A stretch of 64,000 nt of DNA from Branchinecta lynchi (taxonomy: Eukaryota > Arthropoda > Branchiopoda > Anostraca > Branchinectidae). Made by a program: the position numbers and the translations under genes. Under the pieces are notes generated by a model, which was not told the DNA's origin, made no database searches, and saw nothing but the letters and a program-made list of their open reading frames with translations. Below, piece after piece: positions 34,468 through 44,795 of the stretch. How positions within the stretch are numbered: the stretch's first letter is position 1; each line of letters starts with the position of its first letter. The stretch spans positions 12,364,938 through 12,428,937 of the forward strand of contig JAKZAP010000014.1 of the NCBI GenBank assembly GCA_023053575.1. The letters are read 5' to 3'.

Positions 34468-34830
34468 TTAGTAAGTAAGTAAGTAATTTATTTATGACCT
34501 GCCGTTTTGAAAAGGCAGAGTAAATGAAGAAAATAAACTAAACGCATAAACACACAGAAAAAGACACTTAATTTTCAATCTTCGATGAGGAAGCAGTGGA
34601 CGACGTCGTGCGCTGGTTGGGCCCTGTTGTCCATGTTTTTTTAAAGCGATGAGGAAACATCCAAAAGGGTCACATTTGCATCTTGAATTTTGAATTTCTC
34701 CGTCAATGTATGGATGTGACATAACTTCGACAAGTGGAGCATTAGGTTTGCACACGTATTTTTCTTTGGCGTAAAGCAATGCCTGTTTACAGAGTGTTGT
34801 CGTCCAAGAGATATTTTGAGACATTTTGTG
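34468..34830 (-). repeat. Dispersed repeat with TAAG tail, copy 1
   Basis: A TAAGTAAGTAAG tail at about 34470 is followed by sequence whose minus-strand frame has KHGQQGPTSARRRPLLPHRRL. A plus-strand relative at 37890-38120 reads NHGQLGPANARHSTLF in the matching place. This suggests two remnants of the same retroelement 3' region. The family is not recognised. Confidence 0.5.
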
Positions 34831-35126
34831 GTCTCCGCCGTTCTGAACGTTTTTTCCCCTAAATCTGATGCTGTTCTTTTACATTTGGAAGCGGTTTCTG
34901 CAACGTCTCAGAACGTATCCTGTCTTTTTAGAGGCGTTTCTCCAGATCCTTTAATTTCCCACGCCCTTTTTTGTATCTAGCGAGTCCCACCTATGTCAGA
35001 AGTTCCGAACTACTTAACAAGATTTCTCTATCTTCAAAAGCTAGACGTTTGCATTCGACGTGAACTCTACTCGCGCTTCCAAGCACCTCTCAGTCTAATT
35101 GTCTTGACCGCAGTCTTTCTTTCTAG

Positions 35127-35330
35127 GCACTGGAAGAGCGGAGGCCACTAGATACCTCTGAGGAGCCGCACAAGCCAAAGCAGAAAAGCGTATCATTCGA
35201 AGATGAAGTTCAGCCAGCTGTGGAGAAACTTGAAGTACTCAAGGTGGACCTGGGCGTGCGGGTGACGGAGAAGATGACTCCTCGGCAGAGATGGCTCTGG
35301 GCGTTCAATAAAATCTGCAACCAAGTCAAT
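35127..35330 (+). CDS. unc-13: Exon with UNC-13/Munc13-type calmodulin-binding helix
   Basis: Acceptor CTTTCTTTCTAG ends at 35126 and donor GTAAGTGAG starts at 35331. It has 68 codons, phase 0 on both sides, and joins directly to exon 31681-33154. It begins ALEERRPLDTSEE, passes KSVSFEDE, and ends TPRQRWLWAFNKICNQVN. That end has the spacing and residues of the calmodulin-binding amphipathic helix that precedes the C1 domain in Munc13 proteins (Trp anchor, AFNK, Gln). Munc13/UNC-13 primes synaptic vesicles by opening syntaxin. C1, C2B and MUN exons are not in view. The assignment is by remembered family sequence; exon structure itself is firm. Confidence 0.6.
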
Positions 35331-35724
35331 GTAAGTGAGCTTTAGTTTTCAACCCAGCTTACCTTACCGCTTGTTGATTGCTTAGGTTAGGCAGGTGACA
35401 AATGGAAACAGTTTCAGCTTCATAGATAAGATAAGCCAAAGGCCATGGCAAATACATGAAAAATAAACACAAACAAACAAAAGTAACACCTTCTGTAAGC
35501 ACCTATTCCTATGGGCTAGGGCTACACTGAGGAAACTCGCCAACTGTTTAATACTCATAAAACAACTATTTCCCATGAATAGTCAAACTGACAGAATTGA
35601 TGCGCAGACTTTCTTAGAACAAATTTAGCCAGTCGTCAACAACCTGCAATACACAAAAGTGACGCATCATATACTACGAGCGAAAAGGCCTGCATTTGCT
35701 AGACAAGAAAAAACGTGTGTTCTG
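35331..35724. other. Start of long intron
   Basis: No exon. A GGCCATGGCAAATACATG-like word at about 35450 is shared with 33310 and 50290, probably ends of a small dispersed repeat. Confidence 0.4.
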
Positions 35725-37130
35725 GGCAAGTGCCATATACCGATCACTTTTCGATCGGTCTGTTCGGGGATCGCGCGTTAGGGTACTTCTAGATGTACTA
35801 TGACGACGAACTTGGCAGGCATAGTAGAGACCTGACCAAACTAACTGAGAAATAGTTACTTCCACAATCCGACCGTCGTGGGGGGGGGGGGGATTCAGAA
35901 TTTTGAGTTATACACGAGGCCTTGAGGTCTCTACGAAACTTGATATTTGGAAAGATCTTGTGTCTCAGATGTCCTATTTGTAGTCGGGACCGGATCCGGT
36001 CACTTTGGGGGGAGTTGGAGGGGGGAACCGGAAATCGGGTGACACGCTCAGAGTGGAGGAATCGGGATGAAACTTGGCGTGAAGAACAAGCACAAGCTCT
36101 AGATGCATAGTTGAGAGGATCGGATTTCCTGATGAAACTTGGTGTGAAGAACAAGCACAAGCTCTAGATACATAGTTGAGAGGTCCGGAATTCCTGTGAT
36201 CCCGAGATGAGGTAGTTCCGGATGTGCTAGAATCGATGAAACTTGGCAGGTGTATCGGGGACCCCACCAGATGGAGTAAAGACCACTCGTTTCCCCGATC
36301 TGACCATCGTGGGGGAATGGGAGAATCCGGAATATCGTGGTATGTATAACTTTTGAACGGCTTTTTTGAAAACTTGATATCTGGAAAGACCTCGCTTTTT
36401 GAAGTCCAGACCGGATCCGGTGACTTTGGGGGAGTTAGGGGGGGGGGGGGGGCTTTTGACGCGCTCAGACTAGAGGGGTCGGGATGAAACTTTGCGGGAA
36501 GAACAAATACGAGCCCTAGATACATAACTTGCAGAACCGGACCTAATCCGTCCCGATGAAAAATTTATCTCAAAATAGTACTATGAGGTAGTACGAAAAA
36601 GTAGCATGCAGTACTAACGAAGCTACTACATGCTTCTACTTCAAGGCTGCCGTGTTACTGCATACTACTATATGCTACTATTAGCAAAACCGGATGCCAC
36701 TGTTCCAGGACAGGATGCTACTGGATGCTACTACATAAGACTGGACCAGTCTGAGGCACATTAAATGATAGTATTCTTTGCTATTACATAGTATTAAATG
36801 CAACGTTTTCGTACTACTACCATACTACTACACAGGCTACACATTTTTCATCGGGGTGAGTTGTGGGGGAAGTTGGAGGGGGGTCCGAAATTCGGTGATC
36901 GCGAGTTAAGGTAGTTCCAGGTGTGCCAGGACGATGAAACTGGGCTGGTGCATAAGAGAGCCGACAAAATTGGCTTGGAGATAGTGACTTCTCAGATCCG
37001 ACCATCCCTGGGTGGGGGGGGGGGTGGTGGAGGGAGAGTAAATCCCTAAATTTGAGGCGTGCATAAATTAGGGACCGCTGATCAGATCTGAATGAAACTT
37101 GATAACGGTTGTTTCCAATCGTAAAATTCC
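35725..37130. repeat. GATGAAACTTGG / poly-G modular array, copy 2
   Basis: Begins with GGCAAGTGCCATATACCGAT, a word also starting the array at 60685. Modules follow with GATGAAACTTGG, GGGGGGAGTTGGAGG and CCGGATCCGGT words at about 130-150 bp spacing. Long G runs occur at 35880, 36438 and 37016. A 304-bp MITE (36552-36855) is inserted in it. The long proline-rich minus-strand frames (35798-36525) are artefacts of the modules. Confidence 0.72.
36552..36855 (-). mobile_element. MITE family B, copy 2 (inverted)
   Basis: Starts CCCGATGAAAAATTT and ends ATTTTTCATCGGG. It is 304 bp, the same length as copy 1 (23283-23586), and aligns with it in reverse orientation. Flanks read GT on both sides, not TA. 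It interrupts the modular array, so the array is older. Confidence 0.88.
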
Positions 37131-37889
37131 AATTGGAACCAGTCGGTTTCAATCGTAAAAATACCATCGTTAACAACTGTTTCCAATCGTAACAAAAATT
37201 ATTTACGATCGCTTCCAAATGTTTTCAATTGTTTACGACTAGAAAAATTTCCATACTATGACTTGAATTATTTCGACACGGGAAGTAAAGGAGGAAGTTT
37301 TGATCATTTTTGTCAAAGTAGATATGACGTATAGGGGTACATACATGCTTAATCCATACCTGAACTTAGTTTTCTCAGATGACTAGCCATTGGCATTAAT
37401 CTGTTTCTAAATTTTAATAGTAAATTAAAAATAATTGTCTAGATCAAATGTTACATATTTGGGATCCCATCGAAACCTTTGGTCTTGTTCCTTGTTGAGA
37501 TCCCATCAAAACGTTTGGTCTTGTTTCTCATGGGTTGCTAAAAATTTCTAGCGCCATTAAAGCGCTTAAATACTTCTGACATGATCATTTGTGCCTCAAG
37601 GGTTTTGCGTACAAACGAATTCCGAGCCCCTTACAGAAGAAAATTTGTCGTTGAATCTTATGCTGCGATTTTTCCAATAATATGGACTGAGGGTCGGAGT
37701 CGGGTAGTCATGACTGGGTTTCCCGCATAAATTTCTTCCCGTATAAACGTCAGTTCCATACGGAAATAATAAGCTTTTTTCAACTTGTGCAGAAAATCCG
37801 GCCGGGAAAACCTACAGCATAACCAAGTTAACATCGCACATGTTCTACGGAAAAAGGAGTTGAGAAAGATGAGAAAGGGCTATTTTAAG
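37131..37889. repeat. Fragment of GGGATCCC family and diverged ~125-bp repeat
   Basis: At 37380-37535 is the 3' end of the GGGATCCC family, with the phrase GGGATCCCATCGAAACCTTT followed by a second near-copy (GATCCCATCAAAACGTTTGG). At 37550-37640 a weak relative of the 7780-8392 repeat follows. At 37100-37220 the word GTTTCCAATCGTAA repeats four or five times. No gene. Confidence 0.55.
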
Positions 37890-38130
37890 TATGCAAAGCA
37901 CCTGCTTTATTTGCCGTAAGTTATGCCATAGCCACATGATAACGCAGCAGTTCCAAGTTAGAGATGCCAGCGTCACACTTTTTGGAAATTTTGTGGGCTC
38001 TGCCAAAAATCATGGCCAACTGGGCCCTGCCAACGCAAGACATTCTACACTCTTTTCTGTCCGAAGACTAACAAATTGTATATTGTATTTATTTTTTTTT
38101 GTCTTTTATTTTTGTTGTTTTTTAGTCGAG
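37890..38130 (+). repeat. Dispersed repeat, copy 2
   Basis: Plus-oriented relative of 34468-34830, recognised through the shared GGCCAACTGGGCCCTGCCAA region and following T-rich end. It has no tail. Probable retroelement remnant. Confidence 0.45.
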
Positions 38131-38251
38131 GAGTGGGGTAGCGAGCAAAGCGTTCGCCAAAGGGAATTCGTCTCTTTTGGTCACCAGGGTAGTTGGCGTT
38201 GACGGAATACGAAATGACGAAATACTTTCGTGTGGTTATCCGGCGGTGGTA

Positions 38252-38419
38252 CCCTGTAAAGAGTTTCCGTATAAAGACTAAATTTAACTGAAGTATTTGC
38301 TACTCGGATTCTTCTCATCTCTTCGCAGATAAGATTAATACCAAATAGAGATAAGATGAATCTGAGTAGCAAATACTGCAGTTAACTTTAATCTTTATAC
38401 GGATACATTTTTTACAGTG
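38252..38419. mobile_element. Palindromic MITE family D, copy 2
   Basis: Ends CCCTGTAAAGAG and TTTTTTACAGTG, with TA at 38250-38251 and 38420-38421. The inner words AGATAAGATTAATACC and GAGTAGCAAATACTGCAGTT are shared with copy 1 at 28127-28296. Confidence 0.8.
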
Positions 38420-40189
38420 TAGTAGGAAGAACGTCGCCGCCTTTTTCAGCTCCAGCTCTTTCTTGAGGTGTAAGGAGCTTTCTAATATAAGGGGTACTCT
38501 TTTTCAGAATGGGGGGGATGAGCTACTTCTAGGTATCCTTAAGTCTACAAATGCTAGGTCTATAGTGTGTCTATACTTTAGTAGAAAGTCGGTAGGATAT
38601 TAAGTTAAGAATGTGAGGTTGTTTGTTAGTTGAGATTGTTGTTTGTTTTGTTTTTCTGTACATGGCTTAGTCGCTTTCAAATACAGATATATATATATAT
38701 ATACGTCCTTTTGGTCACTGTAGCTTTCAAGTTGACTCTTCAGGCAGGAAACAAGTTTTTTCTACCGTGATCTGTTGCACAAGTATATACTATAATATTA
38801 TAATATATTCGCAAATTGGAAGGCAGGCCGTTAAGCCTCACAAAAGTCTTAGTTTACATTTCTTCTAAATTTGCATAAGGAGAAAATATCACTTGAATAG
38901 TATTCATCAACTTCCTTCTTGAATGTCAGTAGGTTGTGGAGCAGTCTCATATATGAATGATGGGAAGATCTAACTCGAACTCCTAGGTTTTCAGTAGCGG
39001 ATTTTCGGTGTGAGGTTGACTTTGAACTGACCTAGTGGACGTCTAAAACTGAATAATATTCTAACATTTTTGACAGTTCTGCTTTGCTTGAGGCTAAGTC
39101 ATAACAGCATCCCGTTTCCGCAGCTGGACACGTAAATTATGGAAAAAATCTCATATTTTCAAATACAAAAGAAAAACGAGAGTTTCGTTTTTTTTTTTTT
39201 TTTTTCTTGATCAGCTTACCCCTCCAAGATGATGTGCGAGGGATAAATAAATTTCGGATATTTCGGTTCACTTCCGGCAAACCGTCCTCAGCGAAAGAAA
39301 CAAAACTAAATCATAAAATCCACCCCAATCACAACAGGAAAACGATATTTTCAAGAAAAGATATGTAAACGCTGAGGCCAGTAAATATTCTCCACACACT
39401 GAATAATTAATGGGTGCGAGTTGAAGCGAAAAGGATGCAAGCCAAAAGAGAGGCGAATTGCCTTAAAGGTTCCAATAGGATTTCGCAATTGTCCCTGTCG
39501 ACTGGTGATGTGTCGACTTAATTGTTCTTGTCGACTGGTGATTGTTTCTCCTTCGTTTTCCGATATATCACTTAAATCCATTAAGTTTAGGAATCTTTCC
39601 TTTTGCAACAGTGCAGATCTGTTGACGGCTTTTTATTAGATGCTTTGTTGGTTGTCTGCGCATGCAGCTGGTTACTGCCTGCGGACCTGCATCGCTCATT
39701 GGGTGGTTTGGCGGCGAAAGCCATATCGTTTGATCCTGACTTCACGTCTTAGAGGCCAAGCATCCCTTCTTGAAATAATATACAGGCTTCAAGACTGCAC
39801 ACTCACACTAAAGCCACTGCCATGGTTTTCGGATAGCTATCCCTTTAAAAAAAAACAAAAAAAAACTGGCAACCATTCAAGATTCAACTAGTACAGGTGT
39901 TGATCTCGTGTTTAATTGCTGTTGTTCTTTCTTTTTTTTTATTCAGTTTACTTTCAGAACATTCACGGACTAGCCGAATTTTCTTTTTTTGTCAACAAAA
40001 ATAACAGTATCAAGAAAAAATGACGTCAAACGTAAAGTGAATAAATACAACAACAACAAGTGCGACGCGTGTTTGGTGACAAATCATCCGTCGCTTCCCG
40101 TGATTTTCCATATATTTCTCCAGGTACCCCTTTGAAGCTGGGTGGACCTTGCCTTTTCGAAAAGCTACTAACCCTCGCCCCAATGGCCT
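38420..40189. other. Intron, microsatellites only
   Basis: A (TA)n run lies at about 38687-38703, a T run at 39189-39206, and a short direct repeat of TTGTCGACTGGTGAT at about 39500 and 39530. No exon or element was recognised. Confidence 0.4.
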
Positions 40190-40420
40190 TGCCGCCATTG
40201 ATCCCTCTCTCTGCCAAAGCGGCTGTATGTGTTGTACTTAATTTATCAGCAAGCGTAACTTGAAGTTGAACTTGAACCAAGAAAAGGATAAGCACCACTG
40301 ATATTCTAACAAGCGACCCGTCGCTTATGAGTTCTGAGTGCTAACCATTCGGCCAAGACGGAACAGGACGTCCCTTGTCCGAGCACTGCGTGAAAGCTCG
40401 GCACCGAGCTCCTTCCTTGA
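40190..40420 (-). other. Possible tRNA-like SINE head
   Basis: On the minus strand the word TTGGCCGAATGGTTAGCAC (about 40365-40345) fits a tRNA D-arm/A box, and TTGGTTCAAGTTCAAC about 80 bases downstream loosely fits a B box. The cloverleaf is poor, so it is at best a decayed tRNA-derived element, not a tRNA gene. Confidence 0.3.
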
Positions 40421-41264
40421 CAAGTCAATCCCCACCCCATTCGAGCGCTAAAGGGATCGGTTCATTACTCACCCTTCGAAGGACTCAATGGGGGGAAGTT
40501 GTTTAGGTCCTTGCCCGAGCGCTTTTCAGGAAGTGCTATACAAAATGTGATAATGTGTCTAATAGATTGTGCACTCATGGGTTGAGCGAATCTTTACCGC
40601 TCGGCGATGACCCATTGTTGGATTGAGTGTGGGAAGGGGTTGGTAGGAAGGAGCTTGATTGTTTTCGCTCTAGGGTAAGGAGCTGATTGCTGAGCCTCTT
40701 TCTTAGACTGACGGATAGATCGTTCAGGCACGCTGTCTGGGATCCTAAGCTTAAGTGAGGGATACCTATGGAATAATAGGCCTGTCCGGCTGTCTCTAAG
40801 AAAGATGTCTCGAAAGCTTTGACTTTTTTAATGAACTCGCAAGTGGATTCTTTCGATCGTAGTGAGGTTCATTTTGTGAATGTTTCATGTTTCCGTGTGT
40901 TCGTAAAATTAGTATTTCCACGCCGTTTTCATCAATGTCCTGACTGACTACTTTCCAGCGATTTTGCACTTAGCGCATACTTCCGTTTGAGATTCCAGTG
41001 ACAATTTTGGCGTTGTTCACGGAGACCACCAAAGTAGTTCGGAAGTTCTACACTATCTGTCAGGCTCAGTGTGTTCAAAGTCCGTCTGAGCAAAAAAAAA
41101 AAAAAAAAGGCTAGGTTATTTTGCACAACCAGAGGTAACCTCGTCTTCGTCTGGAAAATTTGTATCTCTTATGAGATTAAAGAAGTGAAAGAAACCGGTA
41201 TTTTTTTTGTAAATTTCTAGTAATTTATTGCCCGAATAAATACATTTGAAAATTTGTATTCGTG
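40421..41264. other. Intron, no gene recognised
   Basis: No coding or repeat signal beyond an A run at 41093-41108. Confidence 0.35.
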
Positions 41265-42697
41265 TGGCTTTTTGGGATCCCAAAACGTAAGTGGAGGGAT
41301 ACCTATGACATCGCAAAAGTTGTCCGTCTGTCCGTCCGTCCGTCCGTCTGTCCGACCGTCTGTAAGCACGATAACTCTCGAAGGGAATGAGATATTTTGA
41401 TGAAACTTGGTGTGAGGGTTCGTTGGGTCGTCGGACCAGTCAAGTTCGTAGATGGGCTTTGTAGCTCTACATTTAGGGGTGGGGGAGGGGATTCAAATTA
41501 AGGGACAAACAAAATATTTTGAAACAGCTAATGTGATAGTCGATTATGGTATAAGAAGACATGCTGAACACGATGATGAAAACCATTTTGTCATCGGACA
41601 AGTAGTTCGTCCGGAATCTGGCCAAAACCGGAAAGTTTGTTGAAAGTAAAAGTTTTATTTGAAGTTGATTAGATGTTCGATTTAGGGGTAGGAAGACATG
41701 CTGAAGACGATGGTGAAAATTATTTTTTCGACGGACAAGTATTTCGCCCGGAATCCGGCCCAAACCGGAAAGTTTGTTGAAAGTAAAAGTTTTATTTGAA
41801 ATTGATTAGATGTTCGATTTAGGGGTAGGAAGACATGCTGAAGATGACGGTGAAAACTATTTTCTCGACGGACAAGTATTTCGCCCAGAATCCGGCCCAA
41901 ACCGGAAAGTTTGTTGAAAGTCAAAGTTTTATTTGAAGTTGATTAAATGTTCGATTTAGAGGTAGGAAGACATGCTGAAGACGATGGTGAAAACTATTTT
42001 CTCGACGGACAAGTATTTCGACCGGAATCCGGCCCAAACCGGAAAGTTTGTCAAAATTAAAAGTTTTATTTGGAGTTGATTAGATGTTCGATTTAGAGCA
42101 AGAAGACATGCTGAACACTTATGTGAAAACAATTTTCTACCCGGACATGTAGTTCGTCCGGAATCCGGCCAAAACCGGAAAACTGTTGGAAGTCAAAGTT
42201 TTATTTCTAGTTGATTAGATAAGCGATTTAGGGGTAAGAAGAGATGCTGAGTCCCTGTATGACAATCGTATTTTACCCGGACATATAGTTCGACCGGAAT
42301 CCGGCTGGAATCGGAAAATTTGTTATAAGCTAAATTTCTATTTGAAGTTGATTAGATGTTCATTACTGGGGAAAGAAGATACCCTGATTTCGTCTTTGAG
42401 CTTTCTTTTTTCGCCGGACAAGTAGTTCTGGAGTTCGGCCGGAACCGGGAAATTGGCAGAAGTGGCAGGAAGTTTACGTCAAAACAGATATGACTTATAG
42501 GGTTAAACACACATGCTGAATCCAAATCTGAACTTGGTTTTCTCAGGTGATTAGCTATTTGGCCTTAATCTGTTTCTGAATTTTAATTGTAAAAATGTTC
42601 AAGGAGTCTGGCGAAGAATGGACCTGGCTAAGACAAGACCCAGTTGTCTGGATCAGATATTGAATTTTTGGGATCCCATCGAAACCTTTGGTCTTGT
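41265..42697 (+). repeat. GGGATCCC-bounded modular repeat, most complete copy
   Basis: Starts TTTTTGGGATCCCAAAACG (41269), then GTCCGTCTGTCCGTCC simple sequence and ATAACTCTCGAAGGGAATGA/GATGAAACTTGGTGTGAGG. About seven modules of about 120-135 bp follow, each with GATTAGATGTTCGATTTAGG, AAGACATGCTGAA, GACGGACAAGTA and CCGGAATCCGGCC words. It ends GGGATCCCATCGAAACC...GGTCTTGTT. It encodes nothing. Several adjacent modules (41640-42060) are nearly identical, so the array has expanded recently. Confidence 0.8.
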
Positions 42698-43990
42698 TGG
42701 AAATGTGTTGTATTTATACGTGACTAATAATACTCGAAGCACTTTCTAATGTATACTGGTTGTGTTTTGGTTGCCCAGCAATTGGGGTTTTGGGATCCCA
42801 AAAACGCAAGTGGAGGGATACCTATGACATCGCAAAAGTTGTCCGTCCGTCCGTTCCCCCCGAATCCGGCCAAAACCGGGAAATTGTTAGAAGCTTAAGT
42901 TTTATTTCTAGTTGATTAGATAACCGATTGAAGGGTAAGAAGAGATGCTGAATCCGTGTTTGACAATCATATTTTACCCGGAAATTTAGTTCGACCGGAA
43001 TCATGCTTTAGTCGGAAAATTTGTTATAAGTTAAATTCTTATTTGAAGTTGATTAGATGTTTATTATTGGGGAAAGAAGATACCCTGAGTTCGTTTTTGA
43101 GCTTTCTTTTTTCGCCGGACAAGTAGTTCCGGGGTTTCGCCGAAACCAGGAAATTGGCAGAAGTGGCAGGTTTTCGTCAAAACAGATATGACTTATAGGG
43201 GTAAACACACATACTGAATACATACCTGAACTTGGTTTTCTCAGATGACTAGCTATTTGTCCTTAATTTGTTTCTGAATTTTAATTGTAAAAATGTTCAA
43301 GGAGTCTGGCGAAGAATGGATCTGGCTAAGACAAGACCCAGTTGTCTGGATCAGATATTGAATTTTTGGGATCCCATCGAAACCTTTGGTCTTGTTGGAA
43401 ATGTGTTGTATTTATACGTGACTAATAATACTCGAAGCACTTTCTAATGTATACTGGTTGTGTTTTGGTTGCCCAGCAATTGGGGTTTTGGGATCCCAAA
43501 AACGCAAGTGGAGGGATACCTATGACATCGCAAAAGTTGTCCGTCCGTCCGTTCCCCCCGAATCCGGCCAAAACCGGGAAATTGTTAGAAGCTTAAGTTT
43601 TATTTCTAGTTGATTAGATAACCGATTGAAGGGTAAGAAGAGATGCTGAATCCGTGTTTGACAATCATATTTTACCCGGAAATTTAGTTCGACCGGAATC
43701 ATGCTTTAGTCGGAAAATTTGTTATAAGTTAAATTCTTATTTGAAGTTGATTAGATGTTTATTATTGGGGAAAGAAGATACCTTGAGTTCGTTTTTGAGC
43801 TTTCTTTTTTCGCCGGACAAGTAGTTCCGGGGTTTCGCCGAAACCAGGAAATTTGCAGAAGTGGCAGGTTTTCGTCAAAACAGATATGACTTATAGGGGT
43901 AAACACACATACTGAATACATACCTGAACTTGGTTTTCTCAGATGACTAGCTATTTGTCCTTAATTTGTTTCTGAATTTTAATTGTAAAA
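42577..43990 (+). repeat. 698-bp tandem duplication including a GGGATCCC element
   Basis: TGTTTCTGAATTTTAATTG occurs at 42571 and, one and two periods later, at 43269 and 43967, so two full 698-bp units are present plus the start of a third. The units differ at only a few bases (for example CCCTGAGTTCG against CCTTGAGTTCG, AAATTGGCAG against AAATTTGCAG). Each holds a short element bounded by GGGATCCCAAAAACG (42792 and 43490) and GGGATCCCATCGAAACC (about 43371 and 44068). The identical 60-residue minus frames at 42822 and 43520 are part of the duplication, not genes. Confidence 0.92.
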
Positions 43991-44093
43991 ATGTTCAAGG
44001 AGTCTGGCGATGACTGGTTCTGGCTAAGACAAGACCCAGTTGTCTGGATCAGATATTGAATTTTTGGGATCCCATCGAAACATTTGGTCTTGT

Positions 44094-44389
44094 CATCTTG
44101 GAAGATGTAAACTAGCTCTCTTCAAAATACATCATTCAGCTCCAAGTGTCTTTATTAGCTTCCGTGATCCCTGCTTAGTGAAGCAGTTAATTGCAATGAG
44201 AATTTTCCGCAGTGTCTTCCGTCCGTTTTCTTTCTTTCGTAACGTAAATCAGAACTGTCAGATTTGACGCTCCTGTCTTAATTTTTGCCCTCATTCAAAG
44301 TGAAATTGTCGGCTTCTCTTATTAATCCCCTGGGCGAGTTTCCACAATTATCCCATCGACAAAAATCTGTAGGCGAATTGTCGGAAAAT
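44094..44389. other. No gene recognised
   Basis: Unique-looking sequence between the tandem duplication and the minisatellite. The plus frame 44040-44267 starts inside the repeat and is not called. Confidence 0.35.
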
Positions 44390-44795
44390 TTGGGTGAACT
44401 GACGTTATGCCAACTGACGCTTATGTCAATTGACGTTTATGGCATTTGACGCCTGTGTGAACTGACAGTAGGCGAACTGTCGGCCGGAGAACTGACGTGT
44501 AGGGAAACTGTCGTATTTTAGGTACAGGTGAACTGACGTGTAGGTCTACTGACGTTTGTATCAACTGACGGTAGTTGACTTGACGGCTTGTCAAGTGACG
44601 TGTGGGTCAACTGACATGTTGATAAACTGACGTGTTGAAAACACACGTGGGGGGGGGGGGAAGTGATATGTTCGTCAACTGACGGATTTTTTAGGGTCAA
44701 CTGATGTTTAGTCGAACTGTCGGAAATGTTGTCGTATGACGGAATTCTGTGGTGAACTGACGTTGATGTCAACTGACGTGTTGTGGTACTGACGG
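44390..44795 (+). repeat. Degenerate ~19-bp minisatellite (GTCAACTGACGTxT)
   Basis: At least 20 diverged units of GTGAACTGACGT / GTCAACTGACG / GCGAACTGTCGG follow at 17-22 bp spacing, interrupted by a G run at 44650. The minus-strand frame through it (Thr/Ser/His-rich, repeating STRQLT) is the translation of the repeat and is not a gene. Confidence 0.85.

Noticed and set aside
35798..36525. Proline-rich minus-strand gene
   Set aside because: The frame is the translation of GATGAAACTTGG/poly-G repeat modules and similar frames occur in every array of the family.
37100..37220. CRISPR-like array of GTTTCCAATCGTAA words
   Set aside because: Units are short, irregularly spaced and in an animal genome; it is a simple degenerate repeat.
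42822..43702. Two identical 60-residue genes
   Set aside because: They are copies of one frame carried by the 698-bp tandem duplication of a non-coding repeat.
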